A DNA stretch of 64,000 nt, from contig JAJEKV010000015.1 of the NCBI GenBank assembly GCA_021234155.1, forward strand, positions 5,217,194-5,281,193, given 5' to 3'. The position numbers were made by a program, and so were the translations under genes. Numbering within the stretch: position 1 is the stretch's first letter; each line of letters opens with the position of its first letter. Below, piece by piece: positions 55,546-64,000 of this stretch. The notes under the pieces were generated by a model that was given only the letters and a program-made list of their open reading frames with translations, was not told the DNA's origin and ran no database searches. This stretch comes from Isoetes taiwanensis. Taxonomy: Eukaryota; Streptophyta; Lycopodiopsida; Isoetales; Isoetaceae.

Positions 55546-56948
55546 CTTGACAATTCATGTGTGCATTGCCGCAGTTGTTCATGGGCTTCTGCATGAAGGC
55601 CCTTGCTTTGCTGGGCGACGGTTGCCCGGAGCTCCTGCAACTCCTGGTCTCGTGTCCTTCCCTTCCTCTGAAGCACTCTCAACTCTGACTGGCTCGCTCC
55701 AAAGGCAGCCTGCACGCTTCGCGTGGTGGTGGCAGCATCTGCGACTTCTGATTGGAGGCAGGAGATGGTTGCCATTGTCTCTTGATCAGCACGCTACCTA
55801 TCTTGTGCCATGGTCTCTATGATGGTGGAGAGGGAGTCCACACGAGCCCGCAGATCAACAAGATCTTGGTTCTGTTATTGTCTTTCAAAGTGTGCCAAAC
55901 AGGTGCAGTCTTCCAATTATTGTGTGCGGGTCTCCATTTCTGCAATTTGTTGCCTCTCTGTTGCCAGTTGTCTTCTAAGTACATGGGACGCCGAGGACTG
56001 GATCTCTTCTGCTAGGTCTGCAATTCAGATCCTGTTGCATGCGATTCCTGCCTCTAGTTGTTTTAAGGCTATCATCTGTGCCTGGTCTACCATCGGGTCT
56101 GATCTTGTTGATTGGGCCTTCGCATGTGCCTCCCTCCTCATGGAAGTGGCCTCTCCCTTGTTCTTGCCATCTGGTCGGAGCCGTTTTCGTGGGGGACCAT
56201 CCGCTTGATTCTCCTGGGCGAGCTCGTCCTGTCTGAGACCAGCAGCTTGGGCCTATGCCTGGGCATTAGTCGGGGACTAGGCCTGGGCTTGGGCTTGGGC
56301 TTGGGCTATGGCTTGAGGGGTGTCTCCATCCAGGTGGGGGTTTGGGTGGCGGGTACACAAGTGTCCATTGTTGATTGCAGGAAAGAAGGATGTGCTCCTA
56401 TGGAAAATGAGGTTTAGAATTCAATCTGGGGTGCGAAAATGCGTAGAGGTACACTCAAAAGTGACGTGGCCAAAAAAAGTTTATGGGGGGCGAAAAAACT
56501 GGACAGAGGCGGCAGATATGGCAGGGTCCGTTTGAATCAGCGAGGAAGCAGGGATTATGGCAGGAAATGGAGGCGAGGCTATGATCGAAAGCTGTTGTGG
56601 TGGAGCCGATACAAGGCATGCATGTGTGTTTCAAGGTAAATAGAGCAATTCCAAGGTAAGGCAAGCTGGGCGAGTTGAATTCAAGCTGTGCTGATTGGAG
56701 GAAGGAGGTTGGAATCGAGGTAGGCAGAGTGGATTCAAGGCGGACATAGCAGCAAAGGGGTCGAATTGAAGGCAGGCAGGGTAGATTCAAAGCAAGTAGA
56801 GCGGATTCAAAGCACTGGGCCAGGAAGGAAGGAGGCACCAAGCAGTAGAGTGATGGCGCCAAGCAGGGGCTTGTCACGCGGGCCAGACACATATAAATAA
56901 CAATGACTTGCTTAAAAAAGAGACATTATTAAAATTTTCTAACAACAT

Positions 56949-56958
56949 AGATGACACC
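56949..56958. repeat. Left target duplication of the 57-61 kb LINE
   Basis: AGATGACACC, repeated at 60780-60789 directly after the LINE poly(A). Confidence 0.75.
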
Positions 56959-57059
56959 CCAAGTAAAAGAAGCAGGTTGTCTCTTTACTGTCTAAGTTTT
57001 CTACGACCTTTTGTTGCCTTCAAGAGCATAAATGCCGCCGAGGTGATGCACATAAAGTA

Positions 57060-57723
57060 GCTAATGTATTTGGACGTGACTATAATGTCTTGGTGTCTGC
57101 TGTTGATGCATCTAAGGCTGGTGTGCTTACTACATGGAAGTCTTCTGTGGATGTCACTTTTACTCAAACAGATAGGTTTGGGCAGTGGATAATAATCAAA
57201 TGGAAAGATAAGGGCCAAGAATGGGGTTTGATAAATGTATATGCTCATAATAGACCTCGTCATCGTGGTGCTTTGTGGGCAACTCTGAGGAGTAAAGTTC
57301 TTCAGCTTGGGCAGAATGGGGTTGCTCGTTGGTGACTTTAATATGGTCGAGTTGGAAAGAGATAGAAGTGGTCGCGGCTCTGAAGTAGTGCAAGGATTCG
57401 AGCGAGAACAATGGCTACGCCTTTTACATGATGGTCAGCTTATAGAGATTGATGGTGATCAGTCCTTTACGTGGTGTAATGGTTGGACAGGAGCTGGAAG
57501 AGCTTATGCATGGCATGATAGAGGATACTTTAATACTTGTGCAGCTGCTCGGCTAGCGGATCTTCGTCGCTCAAATATTCTGGATAGCTCCGTGTCTGAT
57601 TATAATCCACAACTCCTAACTAATGATGTGGCTAATTGTCATCGACCTACCAGGACCTACTTTAAGCTTAATTGCAAGTACTTGGAGGATGATGAGTTCA
57701 AACTTGGCTGTAGTCGGACTTAG
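57060..57723 (+). pseudogene. LINE endonuclease, C-terminal two thirds
   Basis: The frame 57090-57335 reads WGLINVYAHNRPRHRGALW (the NVYAP-like segment). The frame 57307-57723 has GLLVGDFNMVELERDRSG with the catalytic Asp-Asn, then SFTWCNGWTGAGRAYAWHDRGY, and SVSDYNPQLLTN, where family members have SDHxP: the catalytic His has changed to Tyr. The two frames overlap through a shift near 57320. The beginning, with the first metal-binding residues, is missing because of truncation. Confidence 0.75.
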
Positions 57724-57750
57724 TCTCGGGCCTTCTCACCTCGTAGGGGC

Positions 57751-59091
57751 ATGTCTGGGGTTGTCACAGCGTTGTCTGCAGTGAAGTCATTTGCAAAAGA
57801 ATATGGGAGAGTCAGAGCTGCTGAAGCTAGAGGACTATTGACGGCATTGTACCAGGAATTAGAAGTACTCCGCGCTCGTGACCATACTAGTGGAGTCAGA
57901 GAAAAGGAGTTATTATCTCAGATCAAGGCTATGGAAACTGTAAAAGTTATTGAAGCCAAGGTGAAGGCAGGGTTGCAGTGGTTCAAGGACGGAGATAGAT
58001 GTACCCGGTTCTTTTTTGCGGCTGCAAGAAGAAGGAAACTCGCCACTTCTATACATTCTTTGGAGTTGCCAGATGGCGCTCTTATCTCCGATCCGGTGAA
58101 TCTTAAGCAGTATCTTCATCATCACTTTTCTTCATTCTTTGCAGGACACCCATTGCCCTTTCAGAAGGACATGCAATTGGCCGTGTTGACTAAGATGCGT
58201 CGCATTGTTTCTGAAGAGCAGAGGTTGCTTCTTGAGTCCAATATTGTGAAGGAGGACTTAAAAGCAGCTGTGGCTCTCTTGAAAAGGGACAAATGCCCTG
58301 GTCTTAATGGCTTTTCTATTGAGTTCTTTCAGAAGTGCTGGGACTGGTTGGAGGATGACATATATGATGCCTTTTGTGAGTTTCAGAGATTTAGGAGCCT
58401 TGATAAGATTTTGAGTACATGTTGTATCTCTCTCATTCCAAAGAGCAAGGAACCCAAGACTATTTCTGACTGGCGACCTATTACATTGCTCTCTTCTGTG
58501 TACAAGATCTTTGCTAAGACATTGGCAGAAAGAGTCCGAGACATCTTGGCTGACGCTATCTCGTCAACACAATCTGGCTTTCTCCCTCGTCGTTGTATTC
58601 TCAATAACGTGGCTGCTGCATATGAAGGAATATATTGGGCCCGGTTACAGGGTCATAGAGCAGTGTATCTTAAGCTTGATTTTGCTAAAGCTTACGATAG
58701 TGTTGATTGGGGTTTCTTGGAGAAGTGTCTTCTTGCACTTGGGTTTGGGGAGTCATTCACAAGGAATGTCATGAAGCTCCATACATCAGCCAGATCTACT
58801 GTCCTTTTCCAGGGCGAGCCATCTGATATTTTTGTAGTGGGTAGAGGAATTCGGCAAGGTTGTCCCTTAGCACCCTTGCTTTTCACAATTGTGGCAGAAG
58901 TATTATCCCAGCTCTTCTCCGTGGCTACCCAAGAAGGCGTTATTCAAGGCCTCCCAATGGACGATGGTTCTCAAGAGGTATGTAACCAATATGCCGATGA
59001 CACTTTTTTGTTCCTAATTGCCGAGGATGAGAATCTTCGTAATGCTAAGCTATTATTAGACACATTCTCCTTAGATCAAGAGTTCTTGTAG
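57751..59091 (+). CDS. LINE reverse transcriptase, open 446-codon frame
   Basis: The frame is open from 57751 to a stop at 59089. RT blocks appear in order: KRDKCPGLNGFSIEFFQKCW, LIPKSKEPKTISDWRPITLL, TQSGFLPRRCILNNVAA, VYLKLDFAKAYDSVDW (first catalytic Asp region), GRGIRQGCPLAPLLFTIVAE, and the catalytic QYADDTFLFL box at 58987-59016 with both Asp present (58990-59001 encodes YADD). LINE RT copies the element RNA at the nicked target. The frame stops a little after the box, within the thumb, where a shift or stop at 59089 separates it from the post-RT part at 59176 onward. The nuclease part upstream is truncated, so the protein alone could not retrotranspose. Confidence 0.92.
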   Translation: MSGVVTALSAVKSFAKEYGRVRAAEARGLLTALYQELEVLRARDHTSGVREKELLSQIKAMETVKVIEAKVKAGLQWFKDGDRCTRFFFAAARRRKLATSIHSLELPDGALISDPVNLKQYLHHHFSSFFAGHPLPFQKDMQLAVLTKMRRIVSEEQRLLLESNIVKEDLKAAVALLKRDKCPGLNGFSIEFFQKCWDWLEDDIYDAFCEFQRFRSLDKILSTCCISLIPKSKEPKTISDWRPITLLSSVYKIFAKTLAERVRDILADAISSTQSGFLPRRCILNNVAAAYEGIYWARLQGHRAVYLKLDFAKAYDSVDWGFLEKCLLALGFGESFTRNVMKLHTSARSTVLFQGEPSDIFVVGRGIRQGCPLAPLLFTIVAEVLSQLFSVATQEGVIQGLPMDDGSQEVCNQYADDTFLFLIAEDENLRNAKLLLDTFSLDQEFL

Positions 59092-59175
59092 GGTGGCAAA
59101 AATGTACAGCTTTATAGACGTTGGACAGTCCCATCCCTCCCTGTATTTTGGACTATCCATGGAAGATTCTTCTGC

Positions 59176-60658
59176 ATGGCAATACCACAAAGCTGCTTGG
59201 CATCCCAGTTTGAAATCACGTCTCTGCTTCAGATGCTTGGGATGAAATCATTAGTGGGTTGCAAAAGCACTTGTTTTGGTGGAATACAGCTAAACTGTCC
59301 ATGCCCGGTAGAATCACTGTGGCTAAATGTGTTCTTAGTAATACTCATGTCTACATGGTGTCTGCTCTATTAGCTCCGCGGTGTAAGATGGAGGAGATTG
59401 TGCGTATCGTCAGAAATTTTATTTGGGGTGGAAATGAGTTAGGAGCGGTTGTCAAGGTAGCTTGGGCGAAATGCATTAGACCTAAGGCAGCTGGTGGTCT
59501 TGGTATGTTGGATTTTTACCTCCAAAGCAAGGTGATGATATCAAAGTTTATTTGGAGGATTTTCATTGGCAAGGATGATTCTCCTGGCCTGAGGTTGTTG
59601 GTGCAGTCGATTCAGCATTGTCTCCCATTTCATAAGGCCACCATTACCTTGGGCTTTGCTTTATCATATGCATCCGTATCCTGATGCTTCTCCCTTTCTA
59701 AAGGGGTTGCTTGCTGCTTGGGACACTGTCATGTCTCTCTTCCATATTAATCCTGAGGCATGTCTTCAGTTGTCCACTCCATGCTGGTATTCCTTTGCAG
59801 GACACTCCAGAGAATGTGCCTCTAAGTGTGGTTGTTCATCCAAAGACACAACGACGATGGATAGCAGCTGGTATAAGCACTATTGCAACTTGGTATGAGT
59901 CTGGTCATCTCATGTCATGGGAAGCATTTAGAACAAAGTTCTTGTTGTACAGATGGGACAGAGTAATCTGGAATCATATTGCTGCATTGTTGCCACAGGA
60001 TTCTGGTCCACAGATTGAGGTAGTTGTATGGGGTTGCCATCAAGATATCCAGCCAGGGCAATTTGTGTCTTCTGTATATAAATTGCTTTTGCATTCTGAA
60101 ATCCTGCCCCCATCTAATAGGTGGCATCTTCAGGTCCCTCAGCCACAATGGAAAAGTGTTTGGATATGGGTATGGGATAAGCTGCTTCATCCCAAAGTAG
60201 TAGTTTTGTGGTGGCAAGTGATCCATAGATGCCTCAGAGTCAATAGGTTAGTCCATAAAATGGATAATCGGATTTCAGAGCTCTGTCCTTTATGCCAGCA
60301 AAGGGTTAAGAGTATTGAGCATTGTTTTTTCTTATGTGAGCGGCTTCACCAGGCATGATCTTGGTTGTTGACCCTATTTGGCACGTCTCAATCTGGCCAG
60401 CAAATTTTGCTTGCTATCTATCATGATGCTTGGCCCAAACTACGGAAACGAGCTTTTCATCTCGCATGTGGCTGGCTTTTATGGTCAATCTCGAAGAGAA
60501 GGAGGTTGTTTATCTTTAAGGGCGTAGATATTGCAGATGAGATGGTTGTTCAGTGGGCGCAAAATAAAATTGTTATGGCTTACAATTGTTCTTCTCTTGA
60601 TCAAGAGAAGAAAGTACTGATCTGGTATACTTATCTTCAGATTCATTCTTTTGCATAG
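59176..60658 (+). pseudogene. LINE post-RT and zf-RVT region
   Basis: Frames 59259-59684, 59711-60358 and 60365-60658 follow each other with shifts near 59670 and a stop at 60356. The first reads TVAKCVLSNTHVYMVSALL and IVRNFIWGGNELGAVVKVAW. The second reads LHPKVVVLWWQVIHRCLRVN and LCPLCQQRVKSIEHCFFLC, the zf-RVT zinc pattern. The third has LACGWLLWSISKRRRLFIF, an end usually found in plant L1-type ORF2. An AATAAAG at about 60749 and an A run follow. Confidence 0.85.
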
Positions 60659-60779
60659 GCAGGTGGTTGTGCTCAGTTGGATCGGTTTGTCCATTGGGGT
60701 TATAATCATGTCTCTGCATTTTATGTTGCTCTAGTTTTTAGTTGGTGAATAAAGCTTGTCGTCCTAAAAAAAAAAAAAG

Positions 60780-60789
60780 AGATGACACC
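60780..60789. repeat. Right target duplication of the 57-61 kb LINE
   Basis: AGATGACACC, matching 56949-56958, directly after the LINE A tail. Confidence 0.75.
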
Positions 60790-61419
60790 TGAGGCGATAG
60801 TTTGTCACGCGTGCCAGACGCATATAAATAACAATAATTTTTTTTTTTTTAAAGTCATAGGTTCTTCATAGCTGTGGCTGGGTGAAGATTGCAGAGAGTA
60901 CCTTGTCACAGTGATGGCAGGCAAAAAGGAATAATCTAGCCAGGTCGACAAGAATGCACTAATTTCAGTTTAGCAGCGTCTATGTTGGCATAGGAAACTC
61001 AGACAGGAAATTATTTTCAGACAACAGTGATTTCTATGTAAATAAAGAACTTGGAAATCTGCTAGCACACAACAGAGGTGGCTGAAATTAAGTGGAATTG
61101 AATAATTATACAGTTTATAATAAGTGATGTTTGTGGGAATATCAAGTTGGAAGCATAACCATAAAAATTTGAAGAGGACATTTATTTGGACACATTCCCC
61201 CAAGCAACTGATTTGTACTTTCAGATACTTCTAGTGGAAGGGGAGCAGATGGCTCCAGGCTTGTCGAATCGATAGGTAATCTTGTATAGGAATTGTCTTT
61301 TGTACTTTTTGAATTGTAAGATATTGTCATTAACTCGTGTTTTTGGAGGTTAGAACTGCGCAATGAAGAGATCGAGGACGTCCCGTTCATGCAGGTAATT
61401 CCCTTTATCAGGTTCACTA

Positions 61420-62439
61420 TTAGGACCATCTTAGATATGTCATTAAATTCCAGAGGCAAGTCTGCTGAGATTGAGAGTTGAGACCTTCTTGCAAGGAAGC
61501 TAATTGCTGAGCAATGTCATCAGCAATAGAGGAGTGTGGGGGAAGAAAAGGATCAGAGACAGGAGAAATATCAATAATGGGTGAAAGACAATTTTTGTTT
61601 GTGTGGTCATGGGAATTGCTCAAAATTACATCCAAATCTAACTCAGAGTTAAGGTTAGCTAATACCTGAAACTGGTTGGTATTACCATTTGTTTGATTGG
61701 AGCAGTCAGTTGAGTTGACATGAGGAGGAATGTCCACCTTATCAGATACCTTGAGGTGATTACAACCAGAGGTTGGGGCTGGAGCAGGAACAACCTCCAC
61801 CAAAGTGTCTCTAGGATCAATTTCATCATTGAGCAATTGGATACTGTTCGAACTTTTTGGCTGAAAGACCTTGCCATGTTTGCTTTTCTTGTTTAATGAA
61901 CCACTCTTACCCTTTTCAGAGTTTAATGAGAGAGAGATCTCATTATTTCTGCCAGAGGTTTTGGCTTCCAAAATAATCTTATTTAAGGTCTCATGAAGAC
62001 TGCTGACCTTATCTGTTTTTTTATCCACTGTTGCAGCCTTATGCAACACCTTAATTTGTTGTGAAGACCCTTTCTCAGTAAGGGAGAAGTCTTGATCATG
62101 ATTCTTAGCAATAATTGTAGTAGTTGCAGTGTTATCTTGAGAATCTCTCATCTTCTTCTTTCTTTGGATTCTTTTATAGCTGCCATTGACTTTAGTCCAC
62201 TGAAATTTATTATCTTTCGAGATAATATCTGGAAGTCCAATATCACTGATTTTGTTTGAGGCAGCATAATGAAAACCATGCTCCTTGGAATTTTGATCTA
62301 TCCGTTGCACACTGACACCCATGCTGTTTTTGACCAACGTGTTGACTTTCTGATTGACTTTATTATTGACTTCCTGTTTGTCGGTCGGCTTGGTCATAGA
62401 GCTGCCATTCATATCGGTGAGAGTGATAATTCCTTGCAA
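61420..62439 (-). pseudogene. LINE ORF1 linker and tail
   Basis: The 339-codon minus frame is rich in Lys, Ser, Asn, Gln and Asp, low in hydrophobic residues, and lacks any folded domain, for example VNGSYKRIQRKKKMRDSQDN and SLNKKSKHGKVFQPKSSNS. It lies just downstream of the DUF4283 frame on the same strand and overlaps its end by a frameshift of a few bases (62439-62459). Plant LINE ORF1 proteins have such a disordered tail after the DUF4283 and zinc knuckle. Its end near 61420 is followed by the frame 61459-61142, possibly the first codons of ORF2. Confidence 0.55.
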
Positions 62440-62458
62440 GATTCATACCAAAAGTGCC

Positions 62459-63196
62459 TTACCACCGCAATTTTGGCGGTGGGGCAGACCGGACCACCTT
62501 AAGGGAAGGGAGGTTTTGGCCAAAGACATCAAGGAAAGGGATTTGGATTGGAACTTCCTTGGAGATATCAATTTGAACAATAGATCTTGGGGGTTTGTAA
62601 GGAGAATATTCCGTGCATATGTACGAGCCAATTGATCCAAAAAGTAATTTAAGACAGTCTTCATTCCAATATATAGGATTAAGGCCGTGAAGAGTTGTCG
62701 AAGCCACACACAGTTTATCCAAATTGGTGACTTCAAATTTAGGATCCCATTTGAGGAATGTAATCTGGAAGGATTCAAGAGCCAGGGGACCATGGTTGAG
62801 CAGAAGATTTGCAGATCGTCTATTACCACACTCAATCATGATAAAAGGAGAATGAAGCCAATAGACAGCATTAATGAGAATTTCTTTATGCAGATTCAAG
62901 CAGAAAGCCCATAATTTATCAAGTTTGATGCCATGTTTATTGACTTTAACAATGACAGCCGAATCATGAAAAGAATTCAATTTAGCATGAACAGAAGGAA
63001 GATCCAAGGAAATACCCTTAAAGGTTTCAGCTTTCCTTGTGAAAGGAGGGTTGAATGATCGAATTGTTCCAAGAGCATTCTTGAGAGAGACATCTGTTCC
63101 GGCCTCTTTTCTCCATAGGGAACGGGAATTTGAAGATCCGGTCCATGCATGGTCCATGCATGGCGTATGGAACCTGAAAGAGGGGGATGCATTCAT
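62459..63196 (-). CDS. LINE ORF1 with DUF4283-type domain
   Basis: This 245-codon minus frame contains FIMIECGNRRSANLLLNHGP, ITFLKWDPKFEVTNLDKLCV and GLNPIYWNEDCLKLLFGSIG, the layout of DUF4283 in plant LINE and retrotransposon-derived proteins (the W-x-P and L-P-x-x-W...L..I..xG segments). It ends with a VPIQIPFLDVFGQNL stretch. A zinc knuckle (CX2CX4HX4C) usually follows this domain; I do not see it here. The frame is open from Met at 63196, and the family assignment rests on pattern recall. Confidence 0.6.
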   Translation of the reverse strand: MNASPSFRFHTPCMDHAWTGSSNSRSLWRKEAGTDVSLKNALGTIRSFNPPFTRKAETFKGISLDLPSVHAKLNSFHDSAVIVKVNKHGIKLDKLWAFCLNLHKEILINAVYWLHSPFIMIECGNRRSANLLLNHGPLALESFQITFLKWDPKFEVTNLDKLCVASTTLHGLNPIYWNEDCLKLLFGSIGSYICTEYSPYKPPRSIVQIDISKEVPIQIPFLDVFGQNLPSLKVVRSAPPPKLRW

Positions 63197-63212
63197 GGGT
63201 CCTTAGTAGCAA

Positions 63213-64000
63213 AAAATATGTTTATCCCAACATGGAACCTTGGAAAGAGAGGGGATCCATAATCCATTGAATTGCTATAGTAATTTAAAAATCAAGCATT
63301 TTCTGGAGAAAGTAAATACATAAGTTAGCAAAGTCAAAAAAAAAATAAACGTTCCTTTTTTTGGATTTTCTTGGAAAGGACCTTAAAGTTAATACATACA
63401 TGTTTTCGGGGAGATTAGGTTTAGCTAATCGATGTCCGATGGATATGCGGAGGTGAGGGGCTATTCAACCTAAAAAAAGATAGGCAAAAAATTGGGCTAA
63501 AATTTTTCTTTGTAAAGATAAAATTTTCTTTCTTTTTTTGGGCAATTTTTCCAAGACAAATCCGTGAAGAATGGAAAGAAATTTAGGGTAATTTTTGCTT
63601 ATAAGCTCCATCCAAAGTGAAGAATGGAAAGAATCAGGTGGAAACTACAAAAGCAAATTGAAAACAAAAGCAAATTGAAAAGAGCGGGAGGGGAAAACAA
63701 AGGCGTAAAAAGAAAGGGGGATGAGAAAACTCAAAAATAGGAATTTGGAGAGCCAAATTCAAGGTCAAAACGACGGGAAGCGGCACAAGAGGATGAATCA
63801 TTGCTAGAAAATACCTTTACCACAATTTTAGAGTCGCTCAATCACAATGCACATGAAAAATACCGAAGCCGACACTTCTTTTCTACCAATGAATTCTTGT
63901 AACCGGGAATCAACAATTTCGACTTGAATTCTACGAACTTCGGAACAAAGGAGTATTGAGAGGTGAAGAGCTCTTGGGGAAATCTTGATTTGTAATCGGT
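63213..64000. other. No supported gene; AT- and GA-rich sequence
   Basis: The last 790 bases have only short frames and runs of A and T. Sequence near 63640-63680 has a short direct repeat containing AAAAGCAAATTGAAAA. It may be the 5' untranslated part of the minus-strand LINE, but nothing proves that. Confidence 0.4.

Larger units (their letters stand above)
54308..56208 (-). pseudogene. LINE ORF1 with coiled coil and RNA-binding-like domain, split by a TRIM
   Basis: Minus-strand sequence from about 56100 to 55546 is rich in Gln, Glu, Leu and Arg with heptad-like spacing, for example ELRVLQRKGRTRDQELQELR near 55690-55630, which suggests a coiled coil. Beyond the TRIM (55076-55545) the frame 55006-54623 continues with HNIVVRGLMEEAGEHLINRL and VTRYGAQCPDRPRLVTFTV, similar to the RNA-binding fold of L1-type ORF1. 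The tail (54601-54308) is Ala/Pro/Thr-rich. Removing the TRIM and one 5-bp target copy joins both sides in one frame (...THELS|RQQQFQQEL...). In LINEs ORF1 coats the RNA. Confidence 0.65.
53116..56890 (-). mobile_element. LINE with ORF1 and endonuclease only, 3'-truncated, minus strand
   Basis: Reading the minus strand from about 56890, a 5' non-coding part is followed by ORF1 (to about 54308), an endonuclease (54304-53412) and a linker (53424-53116). The RT that should follow is absent: at about 53116 the sequence changes to the lysine-rich gene remnant. LINEs normally lose their 5' end, so loss of the 3' end points to a later deletion or break. A 470-bp TRIM is inserted in ORF1. Confidence 0.7.
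56959..60779 (+). mobile_element. 5'-truncated L1-type LINE with target duplications
   Basis: A 10-bp direct repeat (AGATGACACC) brackets a 3.8-kb unit that starts inside the endonuclease and ends in AATAAAG and an A run (60766-60778). Order on the plus strand is endonuclease, RT, post-RT region, zf-RVT. The lack of ORF1 and of the first part of the endonuclease shows 5' truncation during insertion. The RT frame is nearly open, so this is among the younger LINEs here. It belongs to the same family as the pieces at 16.1-18.7 kb and 22.0-22.9 kb. Confidence 0.85.
60838..63212 (-). mobile_element. Minus-strand LINE fragment with ORF1 and poly(A) tail
   Basis: A T run at 60839-60850 looks like the poly(A) tail of a minus-strand retroelement. 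Above it the minus strand carries a basic/Ser-rich ORF (62439-61420) and a DUF4283-type ORF (63196-62459). No endonuclease or RT is present between 61420 and 60850, so the element seems to have lost ORF2, perhaps by deletion, or the ORF1 parts joined the tail by a template switch. I found no target duplication. Confidence 0.5.

Noticed and set aside
1-64000. CRISPR arrays, rRNA or tRNA genes
   Set aside because: No regular spacer-repeat array, no rRNA sequence, and no tRNA cloverleaf was seen; the window is eukaryotic.

Overview
This is a stretch of plant nuclear genome: about 64 kb with one clearly intact, intron-rich gene surrounded by layered transposable elements. Evidence for a land plant is the Ty3 chromovirus, the L1-type LINEs with zf-RVT and DUF4283 domains, Tourist-like MITEs, a TRIM, and a 20-exon PIG-O gene with GT-AG introns. 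I cannot name the species. The mix of long AT-rich introns and old, mixed repeats would suit a non-seed vascular plant such as a fern or lycophyte, but that is a guess.

Layout. 1-16106 is the 3' part of a decayed Ty3 chromodomain retrotransposon (gag, protease, RT/RNase H, integrase plus chromodomain, polypurine tract, 1630-bp 3' LTR). A 6.9-kb L1-type LINE on the minus strand has inserted near its 3' end, with a perfect 17-bp target duplication. The Ty3 element itself sits inside another plus-strand LINE that resumes at 16107, and that LINE is interrupted again by a minus-strand LINE fragment (16253-17390). More LINE pieces follow at 20.4-21.5 kb and 22.0-22.9 kb. 22.9-33.5 kb has no convincing gene but contains a miRNA-like foldback (24.8 kb), a 2.1-kb inverted duplication built from a Helitron helicase N-terminal region (26.6-28.7 kb), and several local duplications. 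33.5-34.4 kb has exon-like segments of an unrecognised minus-strand gene. 34.5-35.3 kb is a cluster of three Tourist-like MITEs.

35544-44209 is the only gene I can read end to end: GPI ethanolamine phosphate transferase 3 (PIG-O), 20 exons, 3243 coding bases, all splice phases compatible and no internal stop, predicting 1080 residues.

Directly downstream (44577-47617) is a 3-kb imperfect palindrome. Each arm carries a decayed gene whose protein shows three rolling-circle replication motifs in order (FVTII, HLHMQ, YCLKD). This looks like an HUH (Rep-like, possibly Replitron-type) element and is the most interesting object here. Beyond it lie a decayed hAT-like transposase gene (48.9-50.7 kb), a Ty1/copia RNase H scrap (51.5-52.0 kb), an unrecognised lysine-rich ORF (52.0-53.1 kb), a minus-strand LINE carrying only ORF1 and endonuclease (53.1-56.9 kb) that is split by a complete 470-bp TRIM element, a plus-strand 5'-truncated L1-type LINE with target duplications and a nearly open RT (56959-60779), and a minus-strand LINE ORF1 with DUF4283 (60.8-63.2 kb).

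The genes do not form a pathway. PIG-O is a housekeeping gene of GPI-anchor synthesis in the ER. Everything else is mobile or decayed DNA whose nesting gives relative ages: the older LINE was hit by the Ty3 element, which was hit by the minus-strand L1, and the minus-strand ORF1/endonuclease LINE was hit by the TRIM.
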